64,000 nucleotides of DNA from Novosphingobium sp. 18050 (GCF_902706195.1 NZ_CACSJO010000008.1:112752-176751); one strand, 5' to 3'. Shown: positions 1 to 8,971, numbered from the stretch's first letter. Numbers and translations are program-made. Notes: generated by a model not told the origin, from the letters alone.

Positions 1-1009
1 GCAGCATCACCGTGCTGACATAGCTGAAACCCAGTCCGCCGCCGAAGGCGATCATCCACAGGATCAGCACCAGCGGCCCATCGGCTACCGCCAGCAGCGC
101 CGCTGAGAGGCCCAGGCATCCCAGCGAGAACATCGTCAACGCGCGCGCCGAGGTCTTCTCGCCAACGATCCCCGCCAACGCCGAGCCTACTGCGCAAACC
201 AGCGCTGAAAGGCTGATGAGCTGTGAGGCGCGGTCCTGCGCGATGCCGTGTTCGAGGAGGTTCTGATAGGCGAAGCCGTGCGTGGTCGTGTTGATCGCCA
301 GGCAGGCCGTATAGGCGCCGACCACGATCCAGAACTGCACTGTCCCCAGCGCCGCGCGCACGGTCCACTCGGCTGGCGCATTGGCGGAACGGGTGCCCGG
401 TTCCTCGGGGCCGGCAAGGCGCAGGCGGCTGGCGACGATAGTGCTGAAACCGCCGATCACCACGGCGGCAAGGGCCAGCATCATCCAGTAGGCGCGCCAG
501 TCCATTCCCGCCGACTGCGAGCTGTAAAAGAGCATCGGCCCGGCAACGGCGCCGAGATTGCCGATGGTGAAGTACAGGCCCAGCACCGTGGAGCGGCGCT
601 TGAACGTGCTGGACAGAACGTGCACCGCAGGCACCGTGCCGCAGAAGCAGTAGCCCACGCCCAGCAGCGTCGTGCCCAGGTAATAAGTCATCACCCCGGT
701 AGAGGCGTAGAGCAGCCCGAACCCGGCGAAGAGGATCACCGTGCCCGTCAGCAGCGTGCGCCCCACACCCAGCTTGCGGATGGTCCAGGCCGGGGCGAGG
801 CTGATGATCCCGCAGGCGGTGCCAAGCAGGGTGAAGCCGAAGCCTGCCTGCGCCCACGACATGCCGAATTCCTGCACCATCGAAGGGATGACCATCCCCA
901 GCGAATTGAAGGTGCCCGCCGAGAGCAGAAAGTACATCAGGCACAGCGCCTGCAGCACGATATAGACGAGCAGCCGCGTGTTCGTCGGTGCTTTCAAGGG
1001 CATGTTCAT
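1..1009 (-). CDS. MFS transporter, 3' part cut off by the window edge
   Basis: Inner-membrane major facilitator carrier. The frame opens at the ATG complementary to 1007-1009 and runs without a stop off the left edge, giving about 336 residues of an expected 400 or so. Several hydrophobic helices are visible, with the Gly-rich packing usual for MFS proteins and a charged central loop after helix 6. It starts 43 bp after the amidohydrolase stop and is the last visible gene of the leftward RutA-like operon, so it probably imports the operon's substrate or exports a product. The substrate cannot be read from the sequence. Confidence 0.85.
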   Translation of the reverse strand, partial: MNMPLKAPTNTRLLVYIVLQALCLMYFLLSAGTFNSLGMVIPSMVQEFGMSWAQAGFGFTLLGTACGIISLAPAWTIRKLGVGRTLLTGTVILFAGFGLLYASTGVMTYYLGTTLLGVGYCFCGTVPAVHVLSSTFKRRSTVLGLYFTIGNLGAVAGPMLFYSSQSAGMDWRAYWMMLALAAVVIGGFSTIVASRLRLAGPEEPGTRSANAPAEWTVRAALGTVQFWIVVGAYTACLAINTTTHGFAYQNLLEHGIAQDRASQLISLSALVCAVGSALAGIVGEKTSARALTMFSLGCLGLSAALLAVADGPLVLILWMIAFGGGLGFSYVSTVML

Positions 1010-1052
1010 AGCGTGATCCCCAGCGGGCTTGAAGAGGAAGCGGCGGACGGGC

Positions 1053-2453
1053 TCATAGCACCGGCCACCGGCAGGGAACGGTCTTTCCGGCGCGCGCGAG
1101 GAGCGCCGGGGCGGTGGCTTCCACTTCGGCGAGGATCTGCTCCTCGTCGATGGTGGTCGCACGGTAATTGTCTACCAGACGCCGCCCGTCGACCCAGACC
1201 GAATGCACGCCGCGACCGTCAGCCGACCAGACCAGCTGGTTGACCACGTTGAGCAGCGGCGTCCATTCCGGGCGCTGGCGGTCGTGGGCCACGAAGTCGG
1301 CCTTTTTGCCCGGCTCAAGGCTGCCTATCAGGTGGCTCATCTGCGCGCCGGCTGCGCCGTTCAAGGTGGCGCATTCCAGAACGTCGTAGGCAGAGAACAG
1401 AATGGAATCGCGCCGCGCGTCCTTGAACAGTCCGGCAGTGATGTACATCGCGCGCATCATGTCGGCGGCGTTGCCGTTGTTGTTGCCGTCGGTGCCCAGC
1501 TGGATCGGAACCCCTGCCGCCGCCATTTCGGGGAACAGGCCTGAGTGGCTGGCCCCGTAAGCGCCCTTCATCGCCGTCATCGGGCAATGGGTGACGTGGG
1601 TGCCGGTGCCGGCCAGCAGGGCGACTTCCTCGGTATCGAGGAAGATCGCATGGGTCAGCGACAGATGATCTCCGAGCGCTCCGATCTCCGCAAGGTGGGC
1701 GATGGGGCGTTTGCCGGTCATGGCGAGGTAGAAATCGGGGTCCTGCGGGTCCGGGCTCATGTGCGCGGTGACGCCGGCGCCGTGGTCCCTGGCGAGGCTG
1801 GTCGCCGCGCGCCACAGGTCGTCGGTCGCGGTGGAATGGCCGACCAGCGCGGGCCATGCCGCCAGCAGTGGATCGCCGGCGCAGGAATAGCGCTCCACCT
1901 CGCGTTGCAGGGTGTCGATGGCCTTGGCGGTGAGCGCGGCCTGGTTCTCGCCCGGATCGAAGGCGCGGTCCTGCGCCCACTGGCCGATGCGCCCGCGAAT
2001 GCCGGTTTCGGCAAGGCCGTCATGAACCGCGTGAAGGTCGAGGATGGTGCCGGCCTCGACGAAGCAGGTGGTGCCGGTGCGCAGCATCTCCAGCGCGGCG
2101 AAGCGGGCAGAAAGGCGCTCCTCCTCCGGCGTCTGGGCCATGTCGATGGGGATCAGCCAGCCCATGACATTGGTTTCCCAGTCTGCATCGTCAGGCACCG
2201 CGCCGCGTGTCAGCGGCTCGCCAGTGGTGTGGACGTGGCAGTTGACGAAGCCGGGGGTGAGCACGAAGCGCGAGCCGTCGATCACCTCGCGGGCGGAGAC
2301 TGCGGCCTCAATTTCGGCGCTCGGGCCTACGGCGTGGATGCGGTCACCGATCACGGCAAGGGCGCCGTCGCGGTAGATGCGCCGCTCTGCGTCCATCGTG
2401 ACGATCCAGGCGTGGCGGATCAGCAGGTCGACCGGGGTGCGCATCTCTTTCAT
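1053..2453 (-). CDS. TRZ/ATZ-type amidohydrolase (copy A)
   Basis: Metal-dependent hydrolase of the amidohydrolase superfamily, in the group of cytosine/guanine deaminases and triazine chlorohydrolases; cytoplasmic, 466 residues. The β-sandwich N-terminus leads to NCHVH (metal ligands H73 and H75). Later ligands are the His of GVTAHMSP, the His of LSLTHAIF and the Asp of LGTDG. The reading frame extends further upstream, but the ATG at 2453 forms an ATGA overlap with the stop of the preceding oxygenase, which is convincing translational coupling. A paralogue lies at 16633-18000. The reaction could be deamination or ring or amide hydrolysis of the island's substrate; which one is unknown. Confidence 0.88.
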   Translation of the reverse strand: MKEMRTPVDLLIRHAWIVTMDAERRIYRDGALAVIGDRIHAVGPSAEIEAAVSAREVIDGSRFVLTPGFVNCHVHTTGEPLTRGAVPDDADWETNVMGWLIPIDMAQTPEEERLSARFAALEMLRTGTTCFVEAGTILDLHAVHDGLAETGIRGRIGQWAQDRAFDPGENQAALTAKAIDTLQREVERYSCAGDPLLAAWPALVGHSTATDDLWRAATSLARDHGAGVTAHMSPDPQDPDFYLAMTGKRPIAHLAEIGALGDHLSLTHAIFLDTEEVALLAGTGTHVTHCPMTAMKGAYGASHSGLFPEMAAAGVPIQLGTDGNNNGNAADMMRAMYITAGLFKDARRDSILFSAYDVLECATLNGAAGAQMSHLIGSLEPGKKADFVAHDRQRPEWTPLLNVVNQLVWSADGRGVHSVWVDGRRLVDNYRATTIDEEQILAEVEATAPALLARAGKTVPCRWPVL

Positions 2454-3418
2454 GCGGCGTAGCTCGCGCGGGCCATGTCTTCCAGATGTTCGCCGATGGT
2501 GCGAAGCGAGCCGCGATCCGCGCCGGTCACGCAAGTCGGTGCTGTTTCCATGCGGTAGAGCGGTTCCAGTTCGAAGAATGTCGCCACCGAATTGCGGGCG
2601 CGGGCTGCGTGGTTGTTGCGCACGCGGTGGAGGTTGGCCTTGTATAGGCCGCCGGTGAAGCGCTCCATCATCTGACCTATGTTGATGACGAAGCTGCCGG
2701 GGATCGGCGTGGCCTCGATCCAGTCGCCGTCGGTACCCCGCACTTCCAGTCCGGCCATGTCGTCCTGCAGCAGAATCGTGATCGAGCCCCAGTCGGTATG
2801 CGCCCCGGCGCCAAGCAGGTTGCCGAGTGCGTCCTGCGGCTGCGGCGGATAGGATAGCAGGCGCACGCCCACTTGCGGATCGGCAAGGCCATCGGCGAAC
2901 CAGTCGGCCGCAAGATCTACCGACAGCGCCAGGCACGCCATCAGGTGACGGCCAAGGCGGATCATCTCGGCCTGATACGCCTCCATCTGCGCGCGAAAGC
3001 CGGGGAGGTTTTCAGGCCATTGATTGGCCCCTTGCATTGGAAGGCCTGCCAGTACCCATGGATGGTGCGCCGGCAGGTCACGCGCGAGCATGAAGCTTTC
3101 CTTGAAGTCGGCGGCGGAGCCTGCGTCCAGTACCTGCCGGCCGGTGGCCTCGTAGCCACGGCGGCAAGGGGAGAGTTCCACCGAAACTGCCGCCTTGGCC
3201 GCTTCGTTCTGGGCGAAAAAGGCGAGGGTCTGGGCGATCTGGGCGTCCAGCAGGGCCTGCGGTACGCCGTGGCCGGTGACATAGAAAAACCCCGTTTCGC
3301 GGCAGGCACGGTGGATTTCGCGCGCGGCGCGAGCCTGTTCGACCGGGTCCGCGAAGCTGCCGGAAAGGTCGACCGCCGCGATGTGCGTCGCGGCGCGTGG
3401 GGGTTCGTAGGCGATCAT
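2450..3418 (-). CDS. 2-oxoglutarate/Fe(II) oxygenase, isopenicillin-N-synthase-like
   Basis: 322-residue non-haem iron oxygenase with the N-terminal DIOX_N part (about 1-120) and the C-terminal 2OG-FeII_Oxy domain. The iron triad H207-x-D209 (AHTDWG) and H264 (NLHRV) is present, as is the 2-oxoglutarate-binding R275-x-S277. It therefore looks fully active and soluble. It overlaps its neighbours by 4 bp on both sides (ATGA), inside the RutA-like operon. The likely role is hydroxylation or oxidative N- or O-dealkylation of the pathway substrate; the substrate is not deducible. Plant-type GA or flavonoid oxidases and bacterial IPNS-like enzymes share this fold. Confidence 0.88.
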   Translation of the reverse strand: MIAYEPPRAATHIAAVDLSGSFADPVEQARAAREIHRACRETGFFYVTGHGVPQALLDAQIAQTLAFFAQNEAAKAAVSVELSPCRRGYEATGRQVLDAGSAADFKESFMLARDLPAHHPWVLAGLPMQGANQWPENLPGFRAQMEAYQAEMIRLGRHLMACLALSVDLAADWFADGLADPQVGVRLLSYPPQPQDALGNLLGAGAHTDWGSITILLQDDMAGLEVRGTDGDWIEATPIPGSFVINIGQMMERFTGGLYKANLHRVRNNHAARARNSVATFFELEPLYRMETAPTCVTGADRGSLRTIGEHLEDMARASYAA

Positions 3419-3810
3419 GATCCCGTCGCCGCGCTCAGGCGGAAGGCATTGCCCTCCGGGTCGCTCAGCACGGCCTGATGCTGGCCGAACGGGGTGTCCA
3501 GCCCTTCACGCACCAGCGCCGCACCGTGCGCAACGGCGCGCTGTGCCCACTCGGACACGGCGGCGACCGAACCGCCGTCGAAGGTCAGGATCGAGCGGGT
3601 GCCGACCGGCTCGATCTCCGGCAGGTTGACGTAAGGGCGAACAGTTTCGGTCGCGAAGCCGATCATGCAGCCGCCGCCCCTGACCTCGCGGTAACGCTCG
3701 TCGCGTGAGGACAGGACTTCCTCCAGGCCCAGCGCATCGATGTAGAACTGCGCCAGCGCCGCGACATCGCGCGCGAGAAACGTGACGTAGGCGACGTTGA
3801 GTTTGGGCAT
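3415..3810 (-). CDS. VOC-superfamily (glyoxalase/dioxygenase fold) protein
   Basis: 131-residue vicinal-oxygen-chelate protein with two βαβββ modules. It opens with NVAYVTFLARDVAALAQFY and closes with a VLSDPEGNAFRL motif typical of the fold. The ATG at 3810 shares one base with the stop of the hydrolase gene (TGATG), which favours this start over the longer open frame. It overlaps the oxygenase by 4 bp. VOC proteins include isomerases, extradiol dioxygenases and binding proteins. A complete metal triad cannot be assigned with confidence here, so the chemistry is left open. Confidence 0.82.
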   Translation of the reverse strand: MPKLNVAYVTFLARDVAALAQFYIDALGLEEVLSSRDERYREVRGGGCMIGFATETVRPYVNLPEIEPVGTRSILTFDGGSVAAVSEWAQRAVAHGAALVREGLDTPFGQHQAVLSDPEGNAFRLSAATGS

Positions 3811-4448
3811 CAGGCCGACCATGCCGCCACCACAGCCTCGGTCGTCACCAGCAGCGAGGTATGTTCGTTGAGCGCGGTCAGGGTGTGGACGTGCAGCGCT
3901 TCGTCGAAGCTGGCGCAGGCGTCGGACACCACGAAGGTATGGAAATCTCGGTGGAAGGCGTCGCGCGTGGTGGAATCGACGCAGCAATCGGTGGTGAGGC
4001 CGGTCATCACCAGCGTGTCGATTCCGCGCGCGCGCAGTTGCAGTTCGAAATCGGTGCCGTGGAAGCTGGAATAGGCGAGCTTGCCCACCTCGATGTCGCC
4101 CGGCTCGGGGAAGACGCGGTAATAGTCCTCGCCGCCGCTGCCGATGCGGCAGATGCCCTCGCTGCCCGGCGTGCCGCGGCGGGCCATCCAGGTCTTCAGG
4201 GCGGTGGAATCGGTTTCGGGCCGGGTCATCACGCGCATGAAGCCCACGGTGGTCCCAGCCTTGCGGGCGGCGGCGATAAGGGCCTCGATCCTGTCGATGG
4301 CCGCTTCGGCGGGGGACATGTCGGTGCCATAGCGGCCGATGAGCCCCTCGGGAGAGGCGAAGTCCACCTGTACGTCGACGACGATCAGGGCGGTGCGCTG
4401 CGGCGCGATCATCTCGCCCGGCTCGGCGATGTGGGGGAGATCAGCCAT
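3810..4448 (-). CDS. RutB-like cysteine hydrolase (isochorismatase family)
   Basis: 212-residue isochorismatase-fold amidohydrolase. The expected catalytic triad is visible: D25 (VVDVQVDF), K123 (VGKLAYSSF) and nucleophile C156 (GLTTDCCVDST). RutB of the uracil pathway belongs to this family and hydrolyses ureidoacrylate or its peracid; other members cut maleamate, biuret or nicotinamide. The gene overlaps the upstream RutA-like gene by 8 bp, the same enzyme pairing as in rut operons, so it probably takes the ring-opened product of that monooxygenase. No rutC, rutD, rutF or rutG homologue is seen, so this is not a standard rut operon. Confidence 0.88.
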   Translation of the reverse strand: MADLPHIAEPGEMIAPQRTALIVVDVQVDFASPEGLIGRYGTDMSPAEAAIDRIEALIAAARKAGTTVGFMRVMTRPETDSTALKTWMARRGTPGSEGICRIGSGGEDYYRVFPEPGDIEVGKLAYSSFHGTDFELQLRARGIDTLVMTGLTTDCCVDSTTRDAFHRDFHTFVVSDACASFDEALHVHTLTALNEHTSLLVTTEAVVAAWSA

Positions 4449-5583
4449 GGGTGACCGCCTCCATCGGTGTGGGCATTCGCGCAGGGAAGCGCTCGCGCAG
4501 CACTGGCAGCACCTTCTCGCCGAAGATCGGCAGCGAGGCGTGATAGTCGGGGAAGATCAGCATCAGCCCGTCGAGCGAGGTGTTCTCGAAAATCGCGCTC
4601 AGCCGCTCGATCACCGTTTCGGGCGTGCCCAGCACATGCGGGGTCATGAAGGTGGAGCGGGCCTTCTGGGTGAAGGCGTTTTCCTTGCCGATCTCGCTAT
4701 CGAGGAAGCCGTAGGCGCGCATCATGCCGTGCAGGGCGCCTTCGTCGAATCCGGCGCGGAAGTGTGCGGCGGTTTCCTCGGCTTCGGCGTCGGTCTCGCC
4801 GAAGACCACCGTCATCATCGAATACGTGCGGATCTTCGCGCCCAGCGCTGCCGCGCCGGCCTTGGCATCGGCGCTGGCCCTGGCCAGTTCCTCGACGTTA
4901 CCGCCCGAGAGGAACAGGGCGTCCATCTCGTTGGCGGTGAACTCGATCCCGACCTTTGACGTGCCGGCGCAGACCAGGAACGGCGGGCTGGCGGGCTTGG
5001 GGTCGGAAATGCAGTCGTCGAGGGTGAAATACTTGCCGTGGCTGGTGACTGAGTCTTCGGTCCACAGTGCCTTGATCGCCTGTATCCACTCGGTCGCGAG
5101 GACGTAGCGCTCGTCGTGGTCGACGCCTTCGGGCCATGCGCCCATCTGCGAGAATTCGCCCTTGTAGGCGCCTGTCACCACGTTGAGCCCGGCGCGGCCG
5201 TGGCTGATCTGGTCCAGCGTGGCGATCATCTTGGCGGTGACGGCAGGGTTCTGCAGGATCGTATGGACCGTTGCCCAGACCTTCACGCGGCTGGTCGCCT
5301 GCGCGAGCCCGGCCATCATCATCGGCGAATCCAGGCTGGCGCGCCAGTGTTCGGTCTCTCCGCCGTAGCCGCGGTATTTCGCCATCGCCATGATGAAGTC
5401 GAGGCCGATATCCTCGGCCAGCTTCGCGGCTTTCAGGTTGTAGTCGTAGGAGCCGTCGAGCGTGGGGGCGTTCTTCGACAGGATCCAGCCGCCGTTCGCC
5501 ATCGGCATGAAAATGCCGAGATCGCGGCCGCCGGTGTCGGACGGCAGGCCGAATGTAGCCGGTCTGGATTGGCTCTGGCTCAT
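4441..5583 (-). CDS. RutA-like LLM-class flavin-dependent monooxygenase
   Basis: 380-residue luciferase-like TIM-barrel flavoprotein. Aligned from memory with RutA (pyrimidine monooxygenase) it shares GIFMPMANGGW near the N-terminus, KYRGYGGETEHW, the TSRVKVWAT strand, GRAGLNVVTG and a C-terminal LIFPDYHA. RutA-type enzymes use a flavin peroxide to open cyclic amides such as uracil; DszA-like relatives act on other rings. FMNH2 would have to come from a reductase encoded elsewhere, since none is in the window. It is the first gene of the leftward operon; its ATG at 5583 is preceded by AGGGGAGCC. The substrate is unknown and need not be a pyrimidine. Confidence 0.88.
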   Translation of the reverse strand: MSQSQSRPATFGLPSDTGGRDLGIFMPMANGGWILSKNAPTLDGSYDYNLKAAKLAEDIGLDFIMAMAKYRGYGGETEHWRASLDSPMMMAGLAQATSRVKVWATVHTILQNPAVTAKMIATLDQISHGRAGLNVVTGAYKGEFSQMGAWPEGVDHDERYVLATEWIQAIKALWTEDSVTSHGKYFTLDDCISDPKPASPPFLVCAGTSKVGIEFTANEMDALFLSGGNVEELARASADAKAGAAALGAKIRTYSMMTVVFGETDAEAEETAAHFRAGFDEGALHGMMRAYGFLDSEIGKENAFTQKARSTFMTPHVLGTPETVIERLSAIFENTSLDGLMLIFPDYHASLPIFGEKVLPVLRERFPARMPTPMEAVTHG

Positions 5584-5644
5584 GTGGCTCCCCTGAATGG
5601 TCGTGTTACTGCTGGGTGGAGGCTAGAATGGGGTGTGCCTGCGA

Positions 5645-5673
5645 TCTTGTCACCCTGCGCCCGCGCTCTTGTC
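5645..5673. promoter_or_regulatory. Direct repeat TCTTGTC with 22-bp period in divergent promoter region
   Basis: TCTTGTC occurs at 5645-5651 and again at 5667-5673, two helical turns apart, in the 179-bp gap between the divergent monooxygenase and SDR genes. An inverted CAAGATG follows at 5680-5686. Tandem half-sites at this spacing are typical of AraC-family activators, and the only AraC protein in the island is the fusion at 6606-8933. The link is inference. Confidence 0.3.
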
Positions 5674-5762
5674 GGTGATCAAGATGCCGGGCGCGGGCGG
5701 CAAAGATGTGGCGGGGCCGGCCGCGGTACGCCACACGTCATCTTGCACGAGGGAGATCGAAC

Positions 5763-6584
5763 GTGAGCAACTGGTTCATCACTGGCGTAAGCACCGGCCT
5801 CGGCCGCGCGATTGCCCGCGCGGCGCTGGCGGCGGGGGATACCGTGGTCGGCACTGTGCGCAGCGCGGGGGACGCAGCCTCGTTCGAGGCTCTGGGCGAA
5901 GGCGCCATCGGCATGGTGCTGGACGTGACCGATGCCGCCGCCGTCGCCGCCGTGGTCGATGCGGCCGAGGCGCGGACCGGCGGGCTGGACTTCGTCGTCA
6001 ACAATGCCGGCCTTGGCTATACCGGCGCGGTCGAGGAAACCCCGATCGCGGATGCCAGGGCATTGTTCGACGTCAATGTCTGGGGCGCGCTGGCGGTGAT
6101 CCAGGCGGCCTTGCCGCACCTTCGCCGCCGAAAAGCGGGGCATATCGTCAATGTCGGCTCGATCAGCGGCATGGCCTGCTGGAACGGCACCGGCATCTAC
6201 GGTGCCAGCAAGTTCGCGCTGGATTGCATCGGGCGCACTCTGGCGCAGGAAGTGAACCCGCTGGGCATCAAGGTGACGAACGTGGCGCCCGGCGGGATGC
6301 GCACGGAGTTCGCCGCCTCGCGCCTGTTGGGGGCAGAGCCCAGCATCGCCGATTATGCCGAGACGGCGCATGTCGCGCGTGAGGTTCTGACCGGGCACCA
6401 CGGCGAGGAGCCGAGCGATCCCGACCTTATTGCGCAGGCTATCGTGACGGCGGTGACGTCGCCCGAGCCTCCGCTGGTACTGCTGTTGGGCAATGATGCG
6501 CTGGGTTACGCCACGCGGGAGTTCGCGATGCTGGGCGAGCAGTTCGAGACGTGGAAGCACCTGACGACGTCGGTGGGTGCCTGA
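5763..6584 (+). CDS. SDR-family NAD(P)-dependent oxidoreductase
   Basis: 273-residue classical short-chain dehydrogenase. TGVSTGLG (cofactor binding) is close to the N-terminus, NNAG lies near residue 83, and the catalytic Ser (GSISG) and YGASK follow. I take the GTG at 5763 as the start because GGAG sits eight bases upstream and the protein then begins directly at the first β-strand; the frame is open 57 bases further back. It is transcribed divergently from the RutA-like operon and converges with the AraC fusion gene. Expected role: oxidation or reduction of an alcohol/ketone intermediate in the cytoplasm. Confidence 0.85.
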   Translation: MSNWFITGVSTGLGRAIARAALAAGDTVVGTVRSAGDAASFEALGEGAIGMVLDVTDAAAVAAVVDAAEARTGGLDFVVNNAGLGYTGAVEETPIADARALFDVNVWGALAVIQAALPHLRRRKAGHIVNVGSISGMACWNGTGIYGASKFALDCIGRTLAQEVNPLGIKVTNVAPGGMRTEFAASRLLGAEPSIADYAETAHVAREVLTGHHGEEPSDPDLIAQAIVTAVTSPEPPLVLLLGNDALGYATREFAMLGEQFETWKHLTTSVGA

Positions 6585-6605
6585 TCCTGCCCGGTGATGA
6601 AGACA

Positions 6606-8933
6606 TCAGGACGAGAACAAACTCTTCCTGATGACCGCGTGGACGCCCCAGTTGCCGTTCGCCACCTGGCTGATCCCGAAGTCCACACCCACCGACAGCA
6701 GCGAGATCGCCTCGTCCTCGGTGAAATCGCGCAGGGTCATCAGGAAGCGGCGGGCCTTGCGGAAGGCGTCGCGCATGGCGGCGTCGATGGAGCTTTGCTT
6801 GTAGACCTCGCTTTGCGCATTGGCGCCCAGTTCCTTGAGGTAGTCGGGGTGGGAGAAGCCCAGGATCACCCATTCGTCGGGCGTTTCGATCATCGGATAA
6901 TCGATGTCGCGGATGTATTTGCGGCTGGTCTTGGCCGGGTGCAGGATGACCTGGATCACCGCCGTCATCGAACATTCGATGGCGGTGCCGCACAGTTCGC
7001 TATCGCCTTGGCTGGCGTGGGGATCGCCCATCGACAGCAGGCCGCCGGGAACCCCAACGGGCAGGAAGCAACTGGCGCCCTTGCCCAGCCGCCAGTTGTC
7101 GATGTTGCCGCCGAAGTTGGCGGGCGGGACGGAATCGATCAGTTCCGAATGAGCCGGCGCCAGCGCGATCACGCCGAAGTGCGGGCGCACCGGGATCGTC
7201 ACGTCGCGCAGCACGTCGAAGTTGCGGGTGATCGTCTCGGGATCGACCGGGACGCCGGGATAGTCGTAGCGTTCGTGGACCACGCCCGAAGGGTCGGTCT
7301 GCGGGGTCCAGCGATAGGAGTAGACCGCCTGCGCAGTGGCCCGGCCGGGTTCGTCGTCCATCTCGTAGATGGTGATGACTTCGCGGTCCTTGGGTTCGGT
7401 AAGCAGGTCCTTGTAGTGGAAGCCCCAGTACGCGGCGACGTTGCTGCCGAAGGAGCGGCCCGCAAAGCGCGGGTTCTGGCTGGGGCGGGCCTCCATGTCG
7501 AGAATGCGCACTTCGATCACGTCGCCGGGGCGGGCGCCCTCTACCGCGATCGGGCCGGTGCAGATGTGGACGCCGAAGCCCTCACCTGGGCCGCGCCCCA
7601 GGGCCGAAGCGTCGAAGGGGCCGGCGCCGCGCCGTTCCACCGCCTTGCCCTCTGCGGTCCAGTGGAACACCGCCTCGGCGCCCGCATCGCCTTCGATCAT
7701 GCGTTCGGCATCGTCGTTGGCGTGGTGGGTCAGGGTTTCGATGGTGACATAGTCGCCCGAACGGACTTCCAGCGCCGGGCTGAGCGAGCGGCTGAAATAG
7801 CCCCAGTGGATGGTGTCGGGCCGGGCGGGCAGGAAGTGGTGGCGGCGGGTGCGCGCGGCATCATCCAGCGCGGGCAGGGCGTCCGCGCCGGGCAGCACGC
7901 CTTCGAGTACGCTCGCGGGTTCGCGGTTTTCCAGCCGTACGTCGCGGGCCTTTTCCGGGCGGCCGCGCCGGGGGGCTTCGACTGAAGTACCCACGGATTC
8001 GGGTGATTTACGGTATTCGCGCGGGCTCATCCCGTACTGCTCGCGAAAGGCGCGGGAGAACGAGGCGCTGTCGTTGAAGCCCCACTGGAACAGGATTTCC
8101 GAGATCGAACGCTGGGCGTGCAGCGGGCTGCCAAGGTCCAGCCGGCAGCGTTCCAGCCGGCGCAGCTTGACGTAGTGGCCGAAACTCTCGCCGTGCTGCT
8201 CAAACAACTTCTGCAGGTAGCGCGGCGAGATATTGTGCTCTGACGCGATCTGGTGGGTGCTCAGGTTGGGGTCGGACAGCCGCATCTCGATCGACTGGAA
8301 CACCCGTTCCAGGATCGCGGCGCGCCCGCCCGCCGCGCCGCCCAGCGCCTTGGCGGGGGCGCGGTCGAGCAGGGTGGCGGCGATCATCTCCGGCAAGGCC
8401 AGTTCGACCGGGCGGATCTGGTCGTCGGAAATGTCGAGGATGGTGTCGGCGACGGTACGCAGCAGGCTGGACATCATCCGGCCCACGGCGGTGTCGGCGA
8501 TGAGGTCGCTGATCTCTGTCGGCAGCTGCGAGCGTGATTTCAGCGCCGGCAGGCTGTGCGGCACTTTGACGATGAGCAGGCGGAAATCGCCCCCGGCGCC
8601 AATCCGGCAGCGGGTGTCGCCGCCGCCATAGACCATGTCGCCTTCGCCGATTTCGACCGTAGCATCGCCGCTGGTCGCTGTAAGGCGGCCTTCGAGCAGG
8701 AGGACGAGCCAGAAACAGCGCGCCTCCTGCCGGAAGTCGAGTGTCAGGGCCTGGGCCGTGCCGGTGCAGCGGATGAACTGGATCTTCTGGCCGCTGGTGA
8801 AGCTGACGAGGTCGCCATAGATTTCCTCGTCGCCGGTATCCAGTTCAAGGCTTACACGCTGCAGTGCAAAACGCCAGGCTTCAAGCCGCTGGTCGTGCGG
8901 GTAGGCATTGGTAGTCAATCGCACGCCGGTCAT
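6606..8933 (-). CDS. AraC-family regulator fused to acetamidase/formamidase
   Basis: One uninterrupted 775-residue frame with two complete parts. Residues 1-200 resemble the AraC_binding_2 sensor fold; about 205-308 form the AraC DNA-binding domain with both helix-turn-helices, ending in the signature FNDSASFSRAFREQYGMSPREYR. A 55-residue Ala/Arg/Pro-rich linker (310-364) leads into a full FmdA_AmdA enzyme (365-775) that keeps TIHWGYF and GDPHASQGDSELCGTAIE. No internal ATG lies between about residues 302 and the enzyme's core, so separate translation is unlikely. It starts 38 bp after the Rieske gene and is probably co-transcribed with it. It may be an autoregulating enzyme-sensor or an amide-sensing activator. 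Confidence 0.85.
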   Translation of the reverse strand: MTGVRLTTNAYPHDQRLEAWRFALQRVSLELDTGDEEIYGDLVSFTSGQKIQFIRCTGTAQALTLDFRQEARCFWLVLLLEGRLTATSGDATVEIGEGDMVYGGGDTRCRIGAGGDFRLLIVKVPHSLPALKSRSQLPTEISDLIADTAVGRMMSSLLRTVADTILDISDDQIRPVELALPEMIAATLLDRAPAKALGGAAGGRAAILERVFQSIEMRLSDPNLSTHQIASEHNISPRYLQKLFEQHGESFGHYVKLRRLERCRLDLGSPLHAQRSISEILFQWGFNDSASFSRAFREQYGMSPREYRKSPESVGTSVEAPRRGRPEKARDVRLENREPASVLEGVLPGADALPALDDAARTRRHHFLPARPDTIHWGYFSRSLSPALEVRSGDYVTIETLTHHANDDAERMIEGDAGAEAVFHWTAEGKAVERRGAGPFDASALGRGPGEGFGVHICTGPIAVEGARPGDVIEVRILDMEARPSQNPRFAGRSFGSNVAAYWGFHYKDLLTEPKDREVITIYEMDDEPGRATAQAVYSYRWTPQTDPSGVVHERYDYPGVPVDPETITRNFDVLRDVTIPVRPHFGVIALAPAHSELIDSVPPANFGGNIDNWRLGKGASCFLPVGVPGGLLSMGDPHASQGDSELCGTAIECSMTAVIQVILHPAKTSRKYIRDIDYPMIETPDEWVILGFSHPDYLKELGANAQSEVYKQSSIDAAMRDAFRKARRFLMTLRDFTEDEAISLLSVGVDFGISQVANGNWGVHAVIRKSLFSS

Positions 8934-8971
8934 GCCGGATTACCCTTGTTAATTAACCCTGAATACCGAGC

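Noticed and set aside
2454..2936. 160-residue N-terminal extension of amidohydrolase A
   Set aside because: It lies inside the oxygenase gene in another frame. The ATGA overlap at 2450-2453 marks the real start.
6594..7985. 463-residue frame antisense to the acetamidase half of the fusion
   Set aside because: A mirror of the conserved enzyme domain, with atypical composition.
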